From positions 1 to 12,099 of the forward strand of contig JBKPHP010000229.1 in the NCBI GenBank assembly GCA_046729895.1: 12,099 nt of DNA, read 5' to 3'. This document shows positions 1 to 6,100 of this stretch, piece after piece; positions within the stretch are counted from its first letter, which is position 1; each line of letters begins with the position of its first letter. The position numbers and the translations under genes are program-made. Below the pieces are notes generated by a model. The model was not told the DNA's origin and did not search any database. It saw nothing but the letters and a program-made list of their open reading frames with translations. This DNA is from DASXBA01 sp046729895. Its GTDB lineage: Bacteria; Actinomycetota; Thermoleophilia; Solirubrobacterales; Thermoleophilaceae.

Positions 1-690
1 GAGCGAGCCCGAGTCCTCGACGTCCCAGGGTCGCGCGCGAAAGCGGTAGGCGGTCGACGTGAGCGCGCCCACCGGGCAGAGCTCGATGATGTTGCCGCTG
101 AACGGCGCGACATACGGGCGGCCGTGGTGGGTTCCGACGAAGGTGTGGTCCCCTCGCTCGAGGAAGACGAGCTGGTGGTCCTCCGCCACCTCCTGCGAGA
201 ACCGCACGCAGCGGTAGCAGAGGATGCAGCGCTCGCGGTCGATCGCCACGAGCGGCGACAGCTCGAGCGGCTTCTTGAAGTGGCGCTTGGGCTCGATGAA
301 CCGCGAGCGGCCCGCTCCCCAGCCGAACGAGATGTCCTGCAGCGGGCACTCGCCGCCCTTGTCGCACACAGGACAGTCGAGCGGGTGGTTGACGAGCAGG
401 AACTCGACCACCGCGTTCTGGGCCTGCTTGACCTGGTCGGAGGTCGTGATGACGACCATGCCGTCCTTGACCGGGGTCGAGCACGCGGTCTGCAGCTTGG
501 GCATGCCCTCGATCTCCACGAGGCACATACGGCAGGCGCCCACCGGCTGGCCGAGCTTGCGCTCGTAGCAGAAGTAGGGGATCTCGACGTCGCCGAGCTT
601 GGCGGCGTCCACGAGCATGGTGCCCTCGGGCGCGCGCACCTCCCGCCCGTCGATCTCGAAGACGATCTCGTTCCTGTCGGGTCGGGCCAT
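1..690 (-). CDS. nuoG: NADH-quinone oxidoreductase subunit G, N-terminal part (cut by window edge)
   Basis: This is the large iron-sulfur subunit of the complex I peripheral arm, which passes electrons from the NuoE/NuoF module towards NuoB. Only the first 230 residues lie in the window and no stop is reached. A [2Fe-2S] ferredoxin domain comes first (Cys41, Cys53, Cys56, Cys70). The His-Cys box follows (His102, Cys106, Cys109, Cys115, within NHPLDCPVCDKGGECPLQ). Next is a 4Fe-4S ferredoxin-type site (Cys155, Cys158, Cys161, and Cys205 in ELCPVGAL). All expected ligands of this region are present. The ATG at 690-688 shares one base with the nuoF TGA, so translation is probably coupled. A GGAGG lies 13 bases upstream, inside a possible stem-loop. 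The molybdopterin-like C-terminal domain would lie beyond the left edge. Confidence 0.97.
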   Translation of the reverse strand, partial: MARPDRNEIVFEIDGREVRAPEGTMLVDAAKLGDVEIPYFCYERKLGQPVGACRMCLVEIEGMPKLQTACSTPVKDGMVVITTSDQVKQAQNAVVEFLLVNHPLDCPVCDKGGECPLQDISFGWGAGRSRFIEPKRHFKKPLELSPLVAIDRERCILCYRCVRFSQEVAEDHQLVFLERGDHTFVGTHHGRPYVAPFSGNIIELCPVGALTSTAYRFRARPWDVEDSGSL

Positions 691-2018
691 CAGGCGGGTC
701 CCGCCTCCGCGGCGGCGGCCAGCTCGCCCGCCGAGAAGGCTGGCGCCTCCTCCAGCTGGCGGCGCTCGCGCGCCGCGGCGATGTGCTCCTCGAACTCCTC
801 GCGGAAGTGCTGGATCATCGACCCGATCGGCATCGCCATCGAGTCGCCCAGCACGCATAAGCAGTTTCCGATGATGTTCTCCTGGACCTGCGCCATGATC
901 TCCAGGTCCATCGGGGTCGCCTCGCCCTCGTCGATCCGCTCCAGCATCTTCACTGTCCAGTTGGTGCCCTCGCGGCAGGGCACGCACTTGCCGCAGGACT
1001 CGTGGCGATAGAACTCCGCGAGCCTGAGAGCAAGCGGAACGAGCGGCTGAGCGTCGTCCACGACGATGACCGAGGCGGTGCCCAGCATGGACCCGGCCTC
1101 CGCCATGTCCTCGTAGGTCAAGGGCAGGTCGAGGTGCTCGGCGGTAAGCACCGGCGCTGAGGAGCCACCCGGGAAGAAGCACTTGACCTCGCGGCCCTCG
1201 GGTGGGCCCCCGGCGAGTCCGTAGATGACGTCTCGTACTGAGGTGCCCAGCTCGAGCTCGTAATTGCCGGGCCGCTGTACGTCACCGGAGACGGAGACGA
1301 GCTTCGGCCCGGTCGACTGCTCCGTTCCCAGCGAGCGAAACCAGTCGGCTCCGCGCTCGATGATCAGCGCCGCGCAGCACAGGGTCTCGACGTTGTTGAT
1401 CAGCGTTGGCCCCTGGTAGAGGCCCTGATTGGCGGGGAAAGGCGGCTTCAGGCGCGGATTGCCTCGCTTGCCCTCGAGCCCGTCGAGCAGGGCGGTTTCC
1501 TCGCCGCAGATGTAGGCGCCCTGGCCCCGATGCACCACCAGGCTGAAGGAGTGCTCGGAGTCGAGGATGTGGTCCCCGAGGTAGCCGCGTTCGTAGGCCT
1601 CGGCCACGGCGGCGTCGAGGATGTCGGCCTGGTGCGCGTACTCGCCGCGGATGAAGATGAATCCCTTGTTCGCGCCGGCGGCGATCGAACCGATGATGCA
1701 GCCCTCGACCAGCAGGTGCGGGTTTCTCTGCATCAGCAGGCGGTCCTTGAAGGCCCCGGGCTCGGACTCGTCCGCGTTACAACAGAGGTACTTGTCCATC
1801 GACCCCCTGGGCAGGAAGCTCGCCTTCTTCCCCATCGAGAAACCCGCTCCACCCCGCCCGCGCAGCCCCGATTCCTCGAGCTGGCTAAGCACCTCCCCGG
1901 GCTCCATGTCGTGCAGCGCCTTGCGCAGTGCCTTGTAGCCGCCGAGCTCCTCGTAGATCCCGATCTGGACGAGGTCGTCGCGGTCGGTGTGCTCGGTGAG
2001 GATTCGGAGCTCGGTCAC
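690..2018 (-). CDS. nuoF: NADH-quinone oxidoreductase subunit F (NADH/FMN/4Fe-4S subunit)
   Basis: This subunit binds NADH and FMN at the tip of complex I, takes the hydride and feeds electrons to cluster N3. The 442-residue protein is of usual length. It shows the FMN-binding glycine-rich loop (GRGGAGF, residues 54-60), the NADESEPG segment at 81-88, and GEETALL at 172-178. The N3 cluster ligands are Cys342, Cys345 and Cys348 (ESCGKCVPCREG), with Cys388 near the C-terminus. An Ala/Glu-rich tail follows residue 420. The start is GTG at 2018-2016: an in-frame stop lies upstream, no other start codon intervenes, and GGGAG sits 8 bases before it. The nuoE/nuoF gap of 46 bases is the only non-overlapping junction in the operon and holds a heptamer repeat. 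The stop shares one base with the nuoG start. Confidence 0.98.
   Translation of the reverse strand: MTELRILTEHTDRDDLVQIGIYEELGGYKALRKALHDMEPGEVLSQLEESGLRGRGGAGFSMGKKASFLPRGSMDKYLCCNADESEPGAFKDRLLMQRNPHLLVEGCIIGSIAAGANKGFIFIRGEYAHQADILDAAVAEAYERGYLGDHILDSEHSFSLVVHRGQGAYICGEETALLDGLEGKRGNPRLKPPFPANQGLYQGPTLINNVETLCCAALIIERGADWFRSLGTEQSTGPKLVSVSGDVQRPGNYELELGTSVRDVIYGLAGGPPEGREVKCFFPGGSSAPVLTAEHLDLPLTYEDMAEAGSMLGTASVIVVDDAQPLVPLALRLAEFYRHESCGKCVPCREGTNWTVKMLERIDEGEATPMDLEIMAQVQENIIGNCLCVLGDSMAMPIGSMIQHFREEFEEHIAAARERRQLEEAPAFSAGELAAAAEAGPA
692..706 (-). other. Perfect inverted repeat just upstream of the nuoG start
   Basis: The sequence aggcgggtcccgcct is a perfect 7-base-arm inverted repeat with one central base. 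As RNA it could form six G/C-rich pairs with a three-base loop, ending one base before the nuoG ATG. It partly covers the GGAGG (704-708) that would act as the ribosome-binding site. It also encodes the last residues of NuoF, so codon bias alone could have produced it. Ribosomes finishing nuoF would melt it, which would make nuoG translation depend on nuoF translation. That role is inferred. Confidence 0.4.
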
Positions 2019-2068
2019 GCCCGTTTCTCCCAGTCCGCAGTCCTCAGTCCGTAGTCCTCAGGAGTCAT
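2015..2068 (-). other. 17-codon bridging reading frame between nuoE and nuoF
   Basis: An ATG at 2068-2066 overlaps the nuoE stop as ATGA. The frame runs 17 codons (MTPEDYGLRTADWEKRA) to a TGA at 2017-2015 that overlaps the nuoF GTG as GTGA. Both junctions have the 4-base geometry usual for termination-reinitiation. A ribosome ending nuoE could therefore translate this frame and be delivered to nuoF. Most of the frame is built from the heptamer array, so it may exist only because that array lacks stops in this phase. It has no recognisable homology. It could be a coupling leader or chance; I favour neither strongly. Confidence 0.25.
2032..2062. repeat. Heptamer array, left arm of an inverted pair (nuoE/nuoF gap)
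   Basis: Read on the plus strand this is four tandem variants of the heptamer AGTCCTC (AGTCCGC, AGTCCTC, AGTCCGT, AGTCCTC) followed by AGG. It is the inverted partner of 2148-2178, matching at 28 of 31 positions. It lies between the nuoE stop and the nuoF ribosome-binding site, ending directly at the GGGAG. It looks like a mobile or expanded short repeat. Similar heptamer arrays are known as dispersed intergenic elements in some bacteria, for example cyanobacterial STRR elements, but I cannot confirm a family here. Confidence 0.85.
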
Positions 2069-2814
2069 TGCCCCAGCCCCTCCTCGTTTCGGTCCCTGAC
2101 CGTGCCGCCCGGGGGCGACACGTCCGGTCGAGTGGGCTCGCCGTCTGCCTGAGGACTGGGGACTGAGGACTGAGGACTTTCCCACGGAAGCTTGTAGCCC
2201 TGATCCTCCAGCGACCTGCCCGGGAGTACCGTTCGGCCCTCCTTCAGCGCGCTCACGATCTCAGGCGCGTCGTCCTCGCCCAGCGGGCCCACGTACCGGC
2301 CGTCGACCGAGGCCATCGGGGCCATGTCGCAGGCGCCCAGGCACTCGAACTCGCGGATCTCCACGTCATCGAGGCCCTGGTCGCGCGCCTCCGCCCAGAT
2401 CGCATCGTGCACGGCCTTGGCGTTGGAGAGGTGGCAGGCGACGCTCGTGCACACATAGAGGTAGCGGCTGCCGGTCGGCTCGGCGCGCAGCATGTCGTAG
2501 AAGGTCACGACGCTCGACAGGTAGGCCGGGGTCACCTGCATCACAGCGGCGACCTCACGGATCGCCTCGGGCGAGCACCAGCCGTACAGGCGCTGGGCCG
2601 CGCCGAGGGCGGGCAGCGTCGCGGAGTGGCGGTCCGGGTACTTCGCCATGAGCCCCTCGATCTCCTGGCGCAGCTCCGGCGCTACGTCGACCTCGGCCGG
2701 GTCCGGCACGACGGCCGGGTCGGCTTCGAGGTCAACGGCCTCGTCCCAGCCTGGTGGAAGCGGCTGCTGGAGCGCACCCTCGTCGCCGACGTCCTGCATC
2801 CGCTCGGGTGTCAC
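2065..2814 (-). CDS. nuoE: NADH-quinone oxidoreductase subunit E (2Fe-2S, 24 kDa type)
   Basis: This thioredoxin-like subunit pairs with NuoF and carries cluster N1a. The conserved domain runs from about residue 45 to 205. The [2Fe-2S] ligands are Cys122 and Cys127 (VCTSVAC) and Cys158 and Cys162 (ECLGAC). I take GTG at 2814-2812 as the start. It overlaps the nuoD stop as GTGA and has GGGGG 9 bases upstream. Reading further upstream only gives an arginine-rich shadow of nuoD. The resulting 249 residues are longer than a typical NuoE of about 160-220. The extra length is an acidic N-terminal segment of about 44 residues and a C-terminal tail (about 208-249) rich in Pro, Ser and Gly. Part of that tail is encoded by a heptamer repeat. 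Confidence 0.95.
   Translation of the reverse strand: MTPERMQDVGDEGALQQPLPPGWDEAVDLEADPAVVPDPAEVDVAPELRQEIEGLMAKYPDRHSATLPALGAAQRLYGWCSPEAIREVAAVMQVTPAYLSSVVTFYDMLRAEPTGSRYLYVCTSVACHLSNAKAVHDAIWAEARDQGLDDVEIREFECLGACDMAPMASVDGRYVGPLGEDDAPEIVSALKEGRTVLPGRSLEDQGYKLPWESPQSSVPSPQADGEPTRPDVSPPGGTVRDRNEEGLGQ
2148..2178. repeat. Heptamer array, right arm of an inverted pair (inside the nuoE 3' end)
   Basis: The reverse strand reads four tandem copies of AGTCCTC with one variant (AGTCCCC), then AGG. It is inverted relative to the copy at 2032-2062, with an 85-base spacer. It lies inside the coding region and specifies NuoE residues 213-223 (SPQSSVPSPQA), a low-complexity stretch after the conserved thioredoxin-like domain. 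This suggests that the repeat entered or expanded in the 3' end of nuoE without harming the conserved core. Confidence 0.85.
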
Positions 2815-4058
2815 CGGTCGATGCCCCCGAGGATGGGGTCGAGGAACGCCACGCTCGTGATCAGGTCGGCGATCAGGCCGCCGCGAGCCATGTCGGGAAC
2901 GGCCTGAAGATTCACGAAGCTCGGGTCGCGCAGGTGCACACGGGCGGGCTTGGCCGAGCCGTCGGCGAGCACGTAGCAACCGAGCTCCCCGCGCGGCGAG
3001 TCGATCGCTGCGTAGGCCTCGCCAGGGGGCACGCGGAAGCCCTCGGTCACGAGCTTGAAGTGATGGATCAAGGCCTCCATCGAGGTGGCCAGCTCGTGGC
3101 GCGGCGGCAGTGCCACCTTGCGGTTGGAGGTGATCCAGGGACCCTCCGGCATGCCGTCGAGCGCCTGCTCGACGATCTTCAGCGACTCCCGCAGCTCCGC
3201 TATACGCACGCGGTAGCGGTCGTAGTTGTCGCCGATGGTGCCGACCGGGATCTTGAAGTCGAAGTGATCGTAGGAGGAGTACGGCATCGCCTTGCGGAGG
3301 TCCCAGGGGTTGCCCGCGGCGCGCAGCAGCGGCCCCGTGACGCCAAGTGCCAGCAGGCGCTCCTCCGAGACGATCCCCGTGTGTTTCACCCGGCTCAGGA
3401 AGATCTCGTTCTGGTCGAGCAGGTCCTCGAACTGGTCGATCCGCGTCGAGAACTCCTTGCTGAACCGGCGCACCTCGCGGTCCCAGCCGGGCGGGATGTC
3501 CTCGATCACGCCGCCGACCTGGATGTAGCGGGTGTGCATTCGCTGCCCGCCCGACATCTCGAACAGGTCGAGCACCCGCTCGCGGTCCCGCAGGGCGTAG
3601 AAGATCGGCGAGATCGCGCCGATGTCGAGGATGGCGGTGCCCAGCCAGAAGAGGTGGCTGGCGATCCGGTTGAGCTCGAGGTGGGCGACCCGAAGGTACT
3701 GCGCGCGCGGCGGGACCTCCTCGTCGAGCAGTCGCTCGACCGCCATGCAGAACGCCATCGCGTTGAAGTAGTACGTGAGGTAGTCCGCCCGCTCGACGAA
3801 GGTGATCCCCTTCCAGTACTGCTGGTCCTCGCAGGACTTCTCGATTCCGGTATGGACGTAGCCGACGATCGGCTTGACGTCCCGGATCACCTCTCCCTCG
3901 AGCGTGCAGAAAAGGCGCAGGACGCCGTGCGTGGCCGGGTGCTGTGGCCCGATGTTGACCGTGAACAGCTCGGTCTCCGGCTCGACCTCCTCGACCGGGG
4001 TGAGGCGGGTGCCGGTAATCGGCTCCTCGAGGTCGGAATGGACGACGGGATCAGTCAT
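2811..4058 (-). CDS. nuoD: NADH-quinone oxidoreductase subunit D (49 kDa, quinone-site subunit)
   Basis: NuoD forms the quinone-reduction pocket with NuoB at the base of the peripheral arm and is related to the large subunit of [NiFe] hydrogenases. The 415-residue length is normal. The N-terminal loop NIGPQHPATHGVLR contains His40 and His44. Tyr93 (ADYLTYYF) lies 49 residues after His44, the same spacing as His38 and Tyr87 of Thermus Nqo4, the residues that bind the quinone head group. Other conserved segments are GYVHTGIEKSCE (66-77) and MPYSSYDHFDFKIPVG near residue 260. The hydrogenase metal-binding cysteines are absent, as expected for complex I. The ATG lies inside the nuoC end (8-base overlap) with no clear ribosome-binding site, so initiation is probably coupled. 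The stop overlaps the nuoE start by four bases. Confidence 0.98.
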   Translation of the reverse strand: MTDPVVHSDLEEPITGTRLTPVEEVEPETELFTVNIGPQHPATHGVLRLFCTLEGEVIRDVKPIVGYVHTGIEKSCEDQQYWKGITFVERADYLTYYFNAMAFCMAVERLLDEEVPPRAQYLRVAHLELNRIASHLFWLGTAILDIGAISPIFYALRDRERVLDLFEMSGGQRMHTRYIQVGGVIEDIPPGWDREVRRFSKEFSTRIDQFEDLLDQNEIFLSRVKHTGIVSEERLLALGVTGPLLRAAGNPWDLRKAMPYSSYDHFDFKIPVGTIGDNYDRYRVRIAELRESLKIVEQALDGMPEGPWITSNRKVALPPRHELATSMEALIHHFKLVTEGFRVPPGEAYAAIDSPRGELGCYVLADGSAKPARVHLRDPSFVNLQAVPDMARGGLIADLITSVAFLDPILGGIDR

Positions 4059-4572
4059 ACCAGCGGGGCAGCTCGTGCTCGTTGAAGGTGAACATGACGG
4101 GCTCGCCGCCCATCGGGAAGTCGCGTCGCTGCGGAAATCCCTCGTAGTCCTCGGGCATGAGGATGCGGCGCAGGTCGGGATGCCCCTCGAAGACCACGCC
4201 GAACATGTCGAAGATCTCTCGCTCCTGGTAGTCGGCGGTCGGAAAGATGTCCACGACGCTCGGCAATTTCGGGTCGTCGACTCCGATCCGCGTCCTGACG
4301 CCGAGCCGATCCAGGCGCTCCGTTGAGAGCAGCTGGTAATGGACCCCCAGCCGGGGCTCCTCCGGGAGGTAGTCCACGCCGTGGACGCTCATGAGCAGCG
4401 GCCACGGGTCCGGGTCGCGGTCGCGCAGATAGGACAGGACATCGCGCACCCGCGCGGGTGACACGTCGAGCGTCGCCTCCCGCCGGTAGAAGACGCTGCC
4501 GGACACGGCGTCGTCGCCGACCTGCTGGCCCACTCGCTGGGCGATGAGCTCGAGTCCGGTGGCGTCAGGCAT
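4051..4572 (-). CDS. nuoC: NADH-quinone oxidoreductase subunit C (30 kDa type)
   Basis: NuoC is a small cofactor-free subunit of the connecting module of complex I that packs against NuoD. The 173-residue protein has the family signature near its C-terminus: EREIFDMFG (117-125), then GHPDLRRILMPEDYEGFP (130-147) and the RRDFP segment. It is a separate gene here, not a NuoCD fusion. The ATG at 4572-4570 overlaps the last 8 bases of nuoB and has GGAGG only 3 bases upstream, which still allows coupled initiation. Its own last 8 bases overlap nuoD. Confidence 0.97.
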   Translation of the reverse strand: MPDATGLELIAQRVGQQVGDDAVSGSVFYRREATLDVSPARVRDVLSYLRDRDPDPWPLLMSVHGVDYLPEEPRLGVHYQLLSTERLDRLGVRTRIGVDDPKLPSVVDIFPTADYQEREIFDMFGVVFEGHPDLRRILMPEDYEGFPQRRDFPMGGEPVMFTFNEHELPRWYD

Positions 4573-5173
4573 TTTCCTCCGTGCCTTCCGCCTTGTAGCG
4601 CTGGCGCCAGCCCAGGCTGGGGTCGCCCGTGATCTTGTCCTGGAGCTTCAGGACGCCGTAGATGAGCGCCTCCGGCCGGGGCGGACACCCCGGCACGTAG
4701 ACGTCGATCGGCAGGAACTTGTCGGCCCCGGCGATCAGGGCGTAGTTGTTGAACAAGCCGGCGCTCGAGGCGCAGGCGCCCATCGAGATCACCCACTTGG
4801 GCTCCAGCATCTGGTCGTAGAGGCGGCGGGCGACCTGGGCCCACTTGACCGACAGCCGTCCCGAGAGGATCAACATGTCCGCCTGGCGAGGAGAGGCGCG
4901 CACCACCTCGGCACCGAAGCGCGCCAGGTCCGCCCGGGGTCCGGCCGCCGTCGTGATCATCTCGATCGCGCAGCAGGCGGTGCCGTAGCCGAGCGGCCAG
5001 AGGGCGTTCTTGCGGGCCCAGTTCTGGGCCTTCTCGAGCGTGGTGAAGACCAACCGCTCCTCGACCTGGCGCTCGAGCTCCTCGTCCTCGATCTCGCCGC
5101 GCAGCATCCGCTGCGCGCGCAGCTTCTGAACTCTCAGGTTGCCGGTGCCAACGCGCTCGCGCCTTACGTCCAC
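4565..5173 (-). CDS. nuoB: NADH-quinone oxidoreductase subunit B (cluster N2 subunit)
   Basis: NuoB carries cluster N2, the last iron-sulfur centre before quinone. Ligands are the tandem Cys67-Cys68 (YGTACCAIEM), Cys134 (GACASSAG) and Cys163 (PGCPPRPE); all are present. With the chosen start the protein has 202 residues. The frame stays open upstream to 5392, but that part lies over nuoA and is arginine-rich shadow sequence. GTG at 5173-5171 is preceded at 7 bases by a strong purine ribosome-binding site (CGGAGGGGAG, 5181-5190) and overlaps the nuoA end by 10 bases. An internal ATG at 5107 is possible, but it would discard a charged N-terminal stretch commonly seen in this family. The 3' end overlaps nuoC by 8 bases. 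Confidence 0.96.
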   Translation of the reverse strand: MDVRRERVGTGNLRVQKLRAQRMLRGEIEDEELERQVEERLVFTTLEKAQNWARKNALWPLGYGTACCAIEMITTAAGPRADLARFGAEVVRASPRQADMLILSGRLSVKWAQVARRLYDQMLEPKWVISMGACASSAGLFNNYALIAGADKFLPIDVYVPGCPPRPEALIYGVLKLQDKITGDPSLGWRQRYKAEGTEENA

Positions 5174-5520
5174 TCGAGCGCTCCCCTCCGCCAGACGTAG
5201 ACGAAGGCGACCAGGAGAAGTACCACGAAGACGATCGTCTCCGCCAGCGCGAACACCCCGAACGCCTTCAGCTGCAGGGCGACGGGGTAGAGGAAGACGA
5301 CCTCGATGTCGAACAGGATGAAGAGCATCGCGATGAGGTAGAAGCTGATCCCGAAGCGGAAGCTCCGACGCACCTCGGAGGGCAGGCCGCACTCATACGG
5401 CTCCTGCTTGACACGCCCCACCCGGCTTGGTCCCAGCACGCCGTTGAGCAGCGTGAAAGCCGTACCCACGCCAATCCCCAGGATGAGGAAGACGAGGGCT
5501 GGCACATAGCTCTTGAGCAC
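5164..5520 (-). CDS. nuoA: NADH-quinone oxidoreductase subunit A (ND3-like membrane subunit)
   Basis: NuoA is a small membrane subunit at the junction between the peripheral and membrane arms of complex I. The 118-residue protein has three predicted transmembrane helices (about 5-28, 58-80 and 87-110). It also has the conserved ND3 loop with Cys44 (EPYECGLPSE) and the acidic pair Asp71/Glu73 in LFDIEVVFLYP of helix 2. It is the first gene of the operon. The GTG at 5520 has no good ribosome-binding site: a perfect 10-base palindrome (tccggccgga) abuts it. A TATACA element about 8 bases before the codon suggests that the mRNA may be leaderless or nearly so. It diverges from the membrane-protein gene starting at 5581. 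Confidence 0.95.
   Translation of the reverse strand: MLKSYVPALVFLILGIGVGTAFTLLNGVLGPSRVGRVKQEPYECGLPSEVRRSFRFGISFYLIAMLFILFDIEVVFLYPVALQLKAFGVFALAETIVFVVLLLVAFVYVWRRGALEWT
5181..5189 (-). promoter_or_regulatory. Ribosome-binding site fixing the nuoB GTG start
   Basis: On the minus strand this reads GGAGGGGAG, ending 7 bases before the GTG at 5173. It is the strongest Shine-Dalgarno-like match in the operon. It supports the GTG start over the long upstream extension and over the later ATG. Confidence 0.75.
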
Positions 5521-5580
5521 TCCGGCCGGATGTATAACGCAGCTTGTGCGGGAGTGCTACATAGTGCGGAAGGGCGCATT
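5516..5580. promoter_or_regulatory. Divergent promoter region between nuoA and the 5581 gene
   Basis: About 60 bases separate two divergent genes, so the nuo promoter should lie here. The most AT-rich part, tgtataac (5531-5538), gives a TATAAC-like -10 on the plus strand and TATACA on the minus strand. No convincing -35 is seen on either side. An 8-base inverted repeat, agcactcc (5516-5523) and ggagtgct (5551-5558), is centred on the TATAA element with arms about 35 bases apart, a possible dimeric operator. A palindrome tccggccgga fills 5521-5530. A ribosome-binding site aaggg (5570-5574) serves the plus-strand gene. Confidence 0.5.
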
Positions 5581-6012
5581 GTGAGCGGAGTTCACGCCGC
5601 CCTCGGCATCGGGTTGCTGTCGGCCAACGCGCTCGCCGCAGGCTGGGGAGCCGTGGCCTGGGCGCGCGGGCAGCCGTCGGTCGCCTTCTGGCCTCTGCTT
5701 CGACTGGCGCAGGTATTCGTGGTCCTCCAGGCGGTAGTCGGTCTGCTGCTGCTGGCGCGCGGTGATCGTGCTCACGACGACCTTCACGTGCTGTACGGGA
5801 TCGCGCCGCTCGTGGTCTCGCTCGTGAGCGAGAGCTTGCGCGTCGGTGTGGCTCAGCGTGAGCTCGAGGGGATCGAGGACGTGGAGGCGCTCGACCGCCC
5901 GCAGCAGGTGGCGATCGCCCGCCGCGTGGCCCTTGGCGAGATGGGGATCATGACCGTCGGCGCGCTCTTGATCCTGACCCTGGCGCTGCGCGCCTACCAG
6001 ACCGGTGCGTAG
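5581..6012 (+). CDS. Unrecognised four-helix membrane protein divergent from nuo
   Basis: I do not recognise the family. The 143-residue protein has four predicted membrane helices (about 5-28, 38-60, 68-87 and 119-140). A polar loop follows helix 2 (GDRAHDDLHVLYG), and a charged loop rich in Glu, Asp and Arg lies between helices 3 and 4. His5 and His69 sit near membrane edges and could bind a cofactor, as in small haem b or CtaA-like membrane proteins, but this is speculation. GTG at 5581 is chosen because aaggg lies 6 bases upstream. The frame is open back to an ATG at 5530, but that start would cover the promoter. Sharing a promoter region with nuoA suggests a respiratory link. The coding sequence is followed by 88 non-coding bases before the next gene. 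Confidence 0.75.
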   Translation: MSGVHAALGIGLLSANALAAGWGAVAWARGQPSVAFWPLLRLAQVFVVLQAVVGLLLLARGDRAHDDLHVLYGIAPLVVSLVSESLRVGVAQRELEGIEDVEALDRPQQVAIARRVALGEMGIMTVGALLILTLALRAYQTGA

Positions 6013-6100
6013 GCGGCCGGCGCTCGTACGCAGCCGAGGACGTGAGGGTACGCCCGGCCGCGAGGCGGGTAACAAACCAAAGGGGGCGCATGGGGGTGCC

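Noticed and set aside
124..1011. Plus-strand open frame of 295 codons
   Set aside because: It is antisense to nuoG and the nuoF 3' end, both proven by cofactor ligands, and has no recognisable domain.
2032..2178. Possible CRISPR array
   Set aside because: The units are 7 bases, directly adjacent with no spacers, and the two arrays are inverted.
2815..2979. N-terminal extension of nuoE to 2979
   Set aside because: The added 55 residues are an arginine/proline-rich shadow of nuoD. GTG at 2814 has a ribosome-binding site and a GTGA overlap with the nuoD stop.
2754..4085. Long plus-strand open frame of 443 codons
   Set aside because: It lies exactly over nuoD on the other strand. Its composition is Arg, Val, Asp and Leu from mirrored GC-rich codons, it has no motif, and nuoD is certain.
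5174..5392. N-terminal extension of nuoB to 5392
   Set aside because: It covers two thirds of nuoA in another frame with an Arg-rich shadow sequence. The GTG at 5173 has an excellent ribosome-binding site.
6041..6075. GGGTAAC as an alternative sigma factor -10 upstream of the RsbW-like gene
   Set aside because: No GTTT-type -35 lies at the required 14-16 bases upstream.
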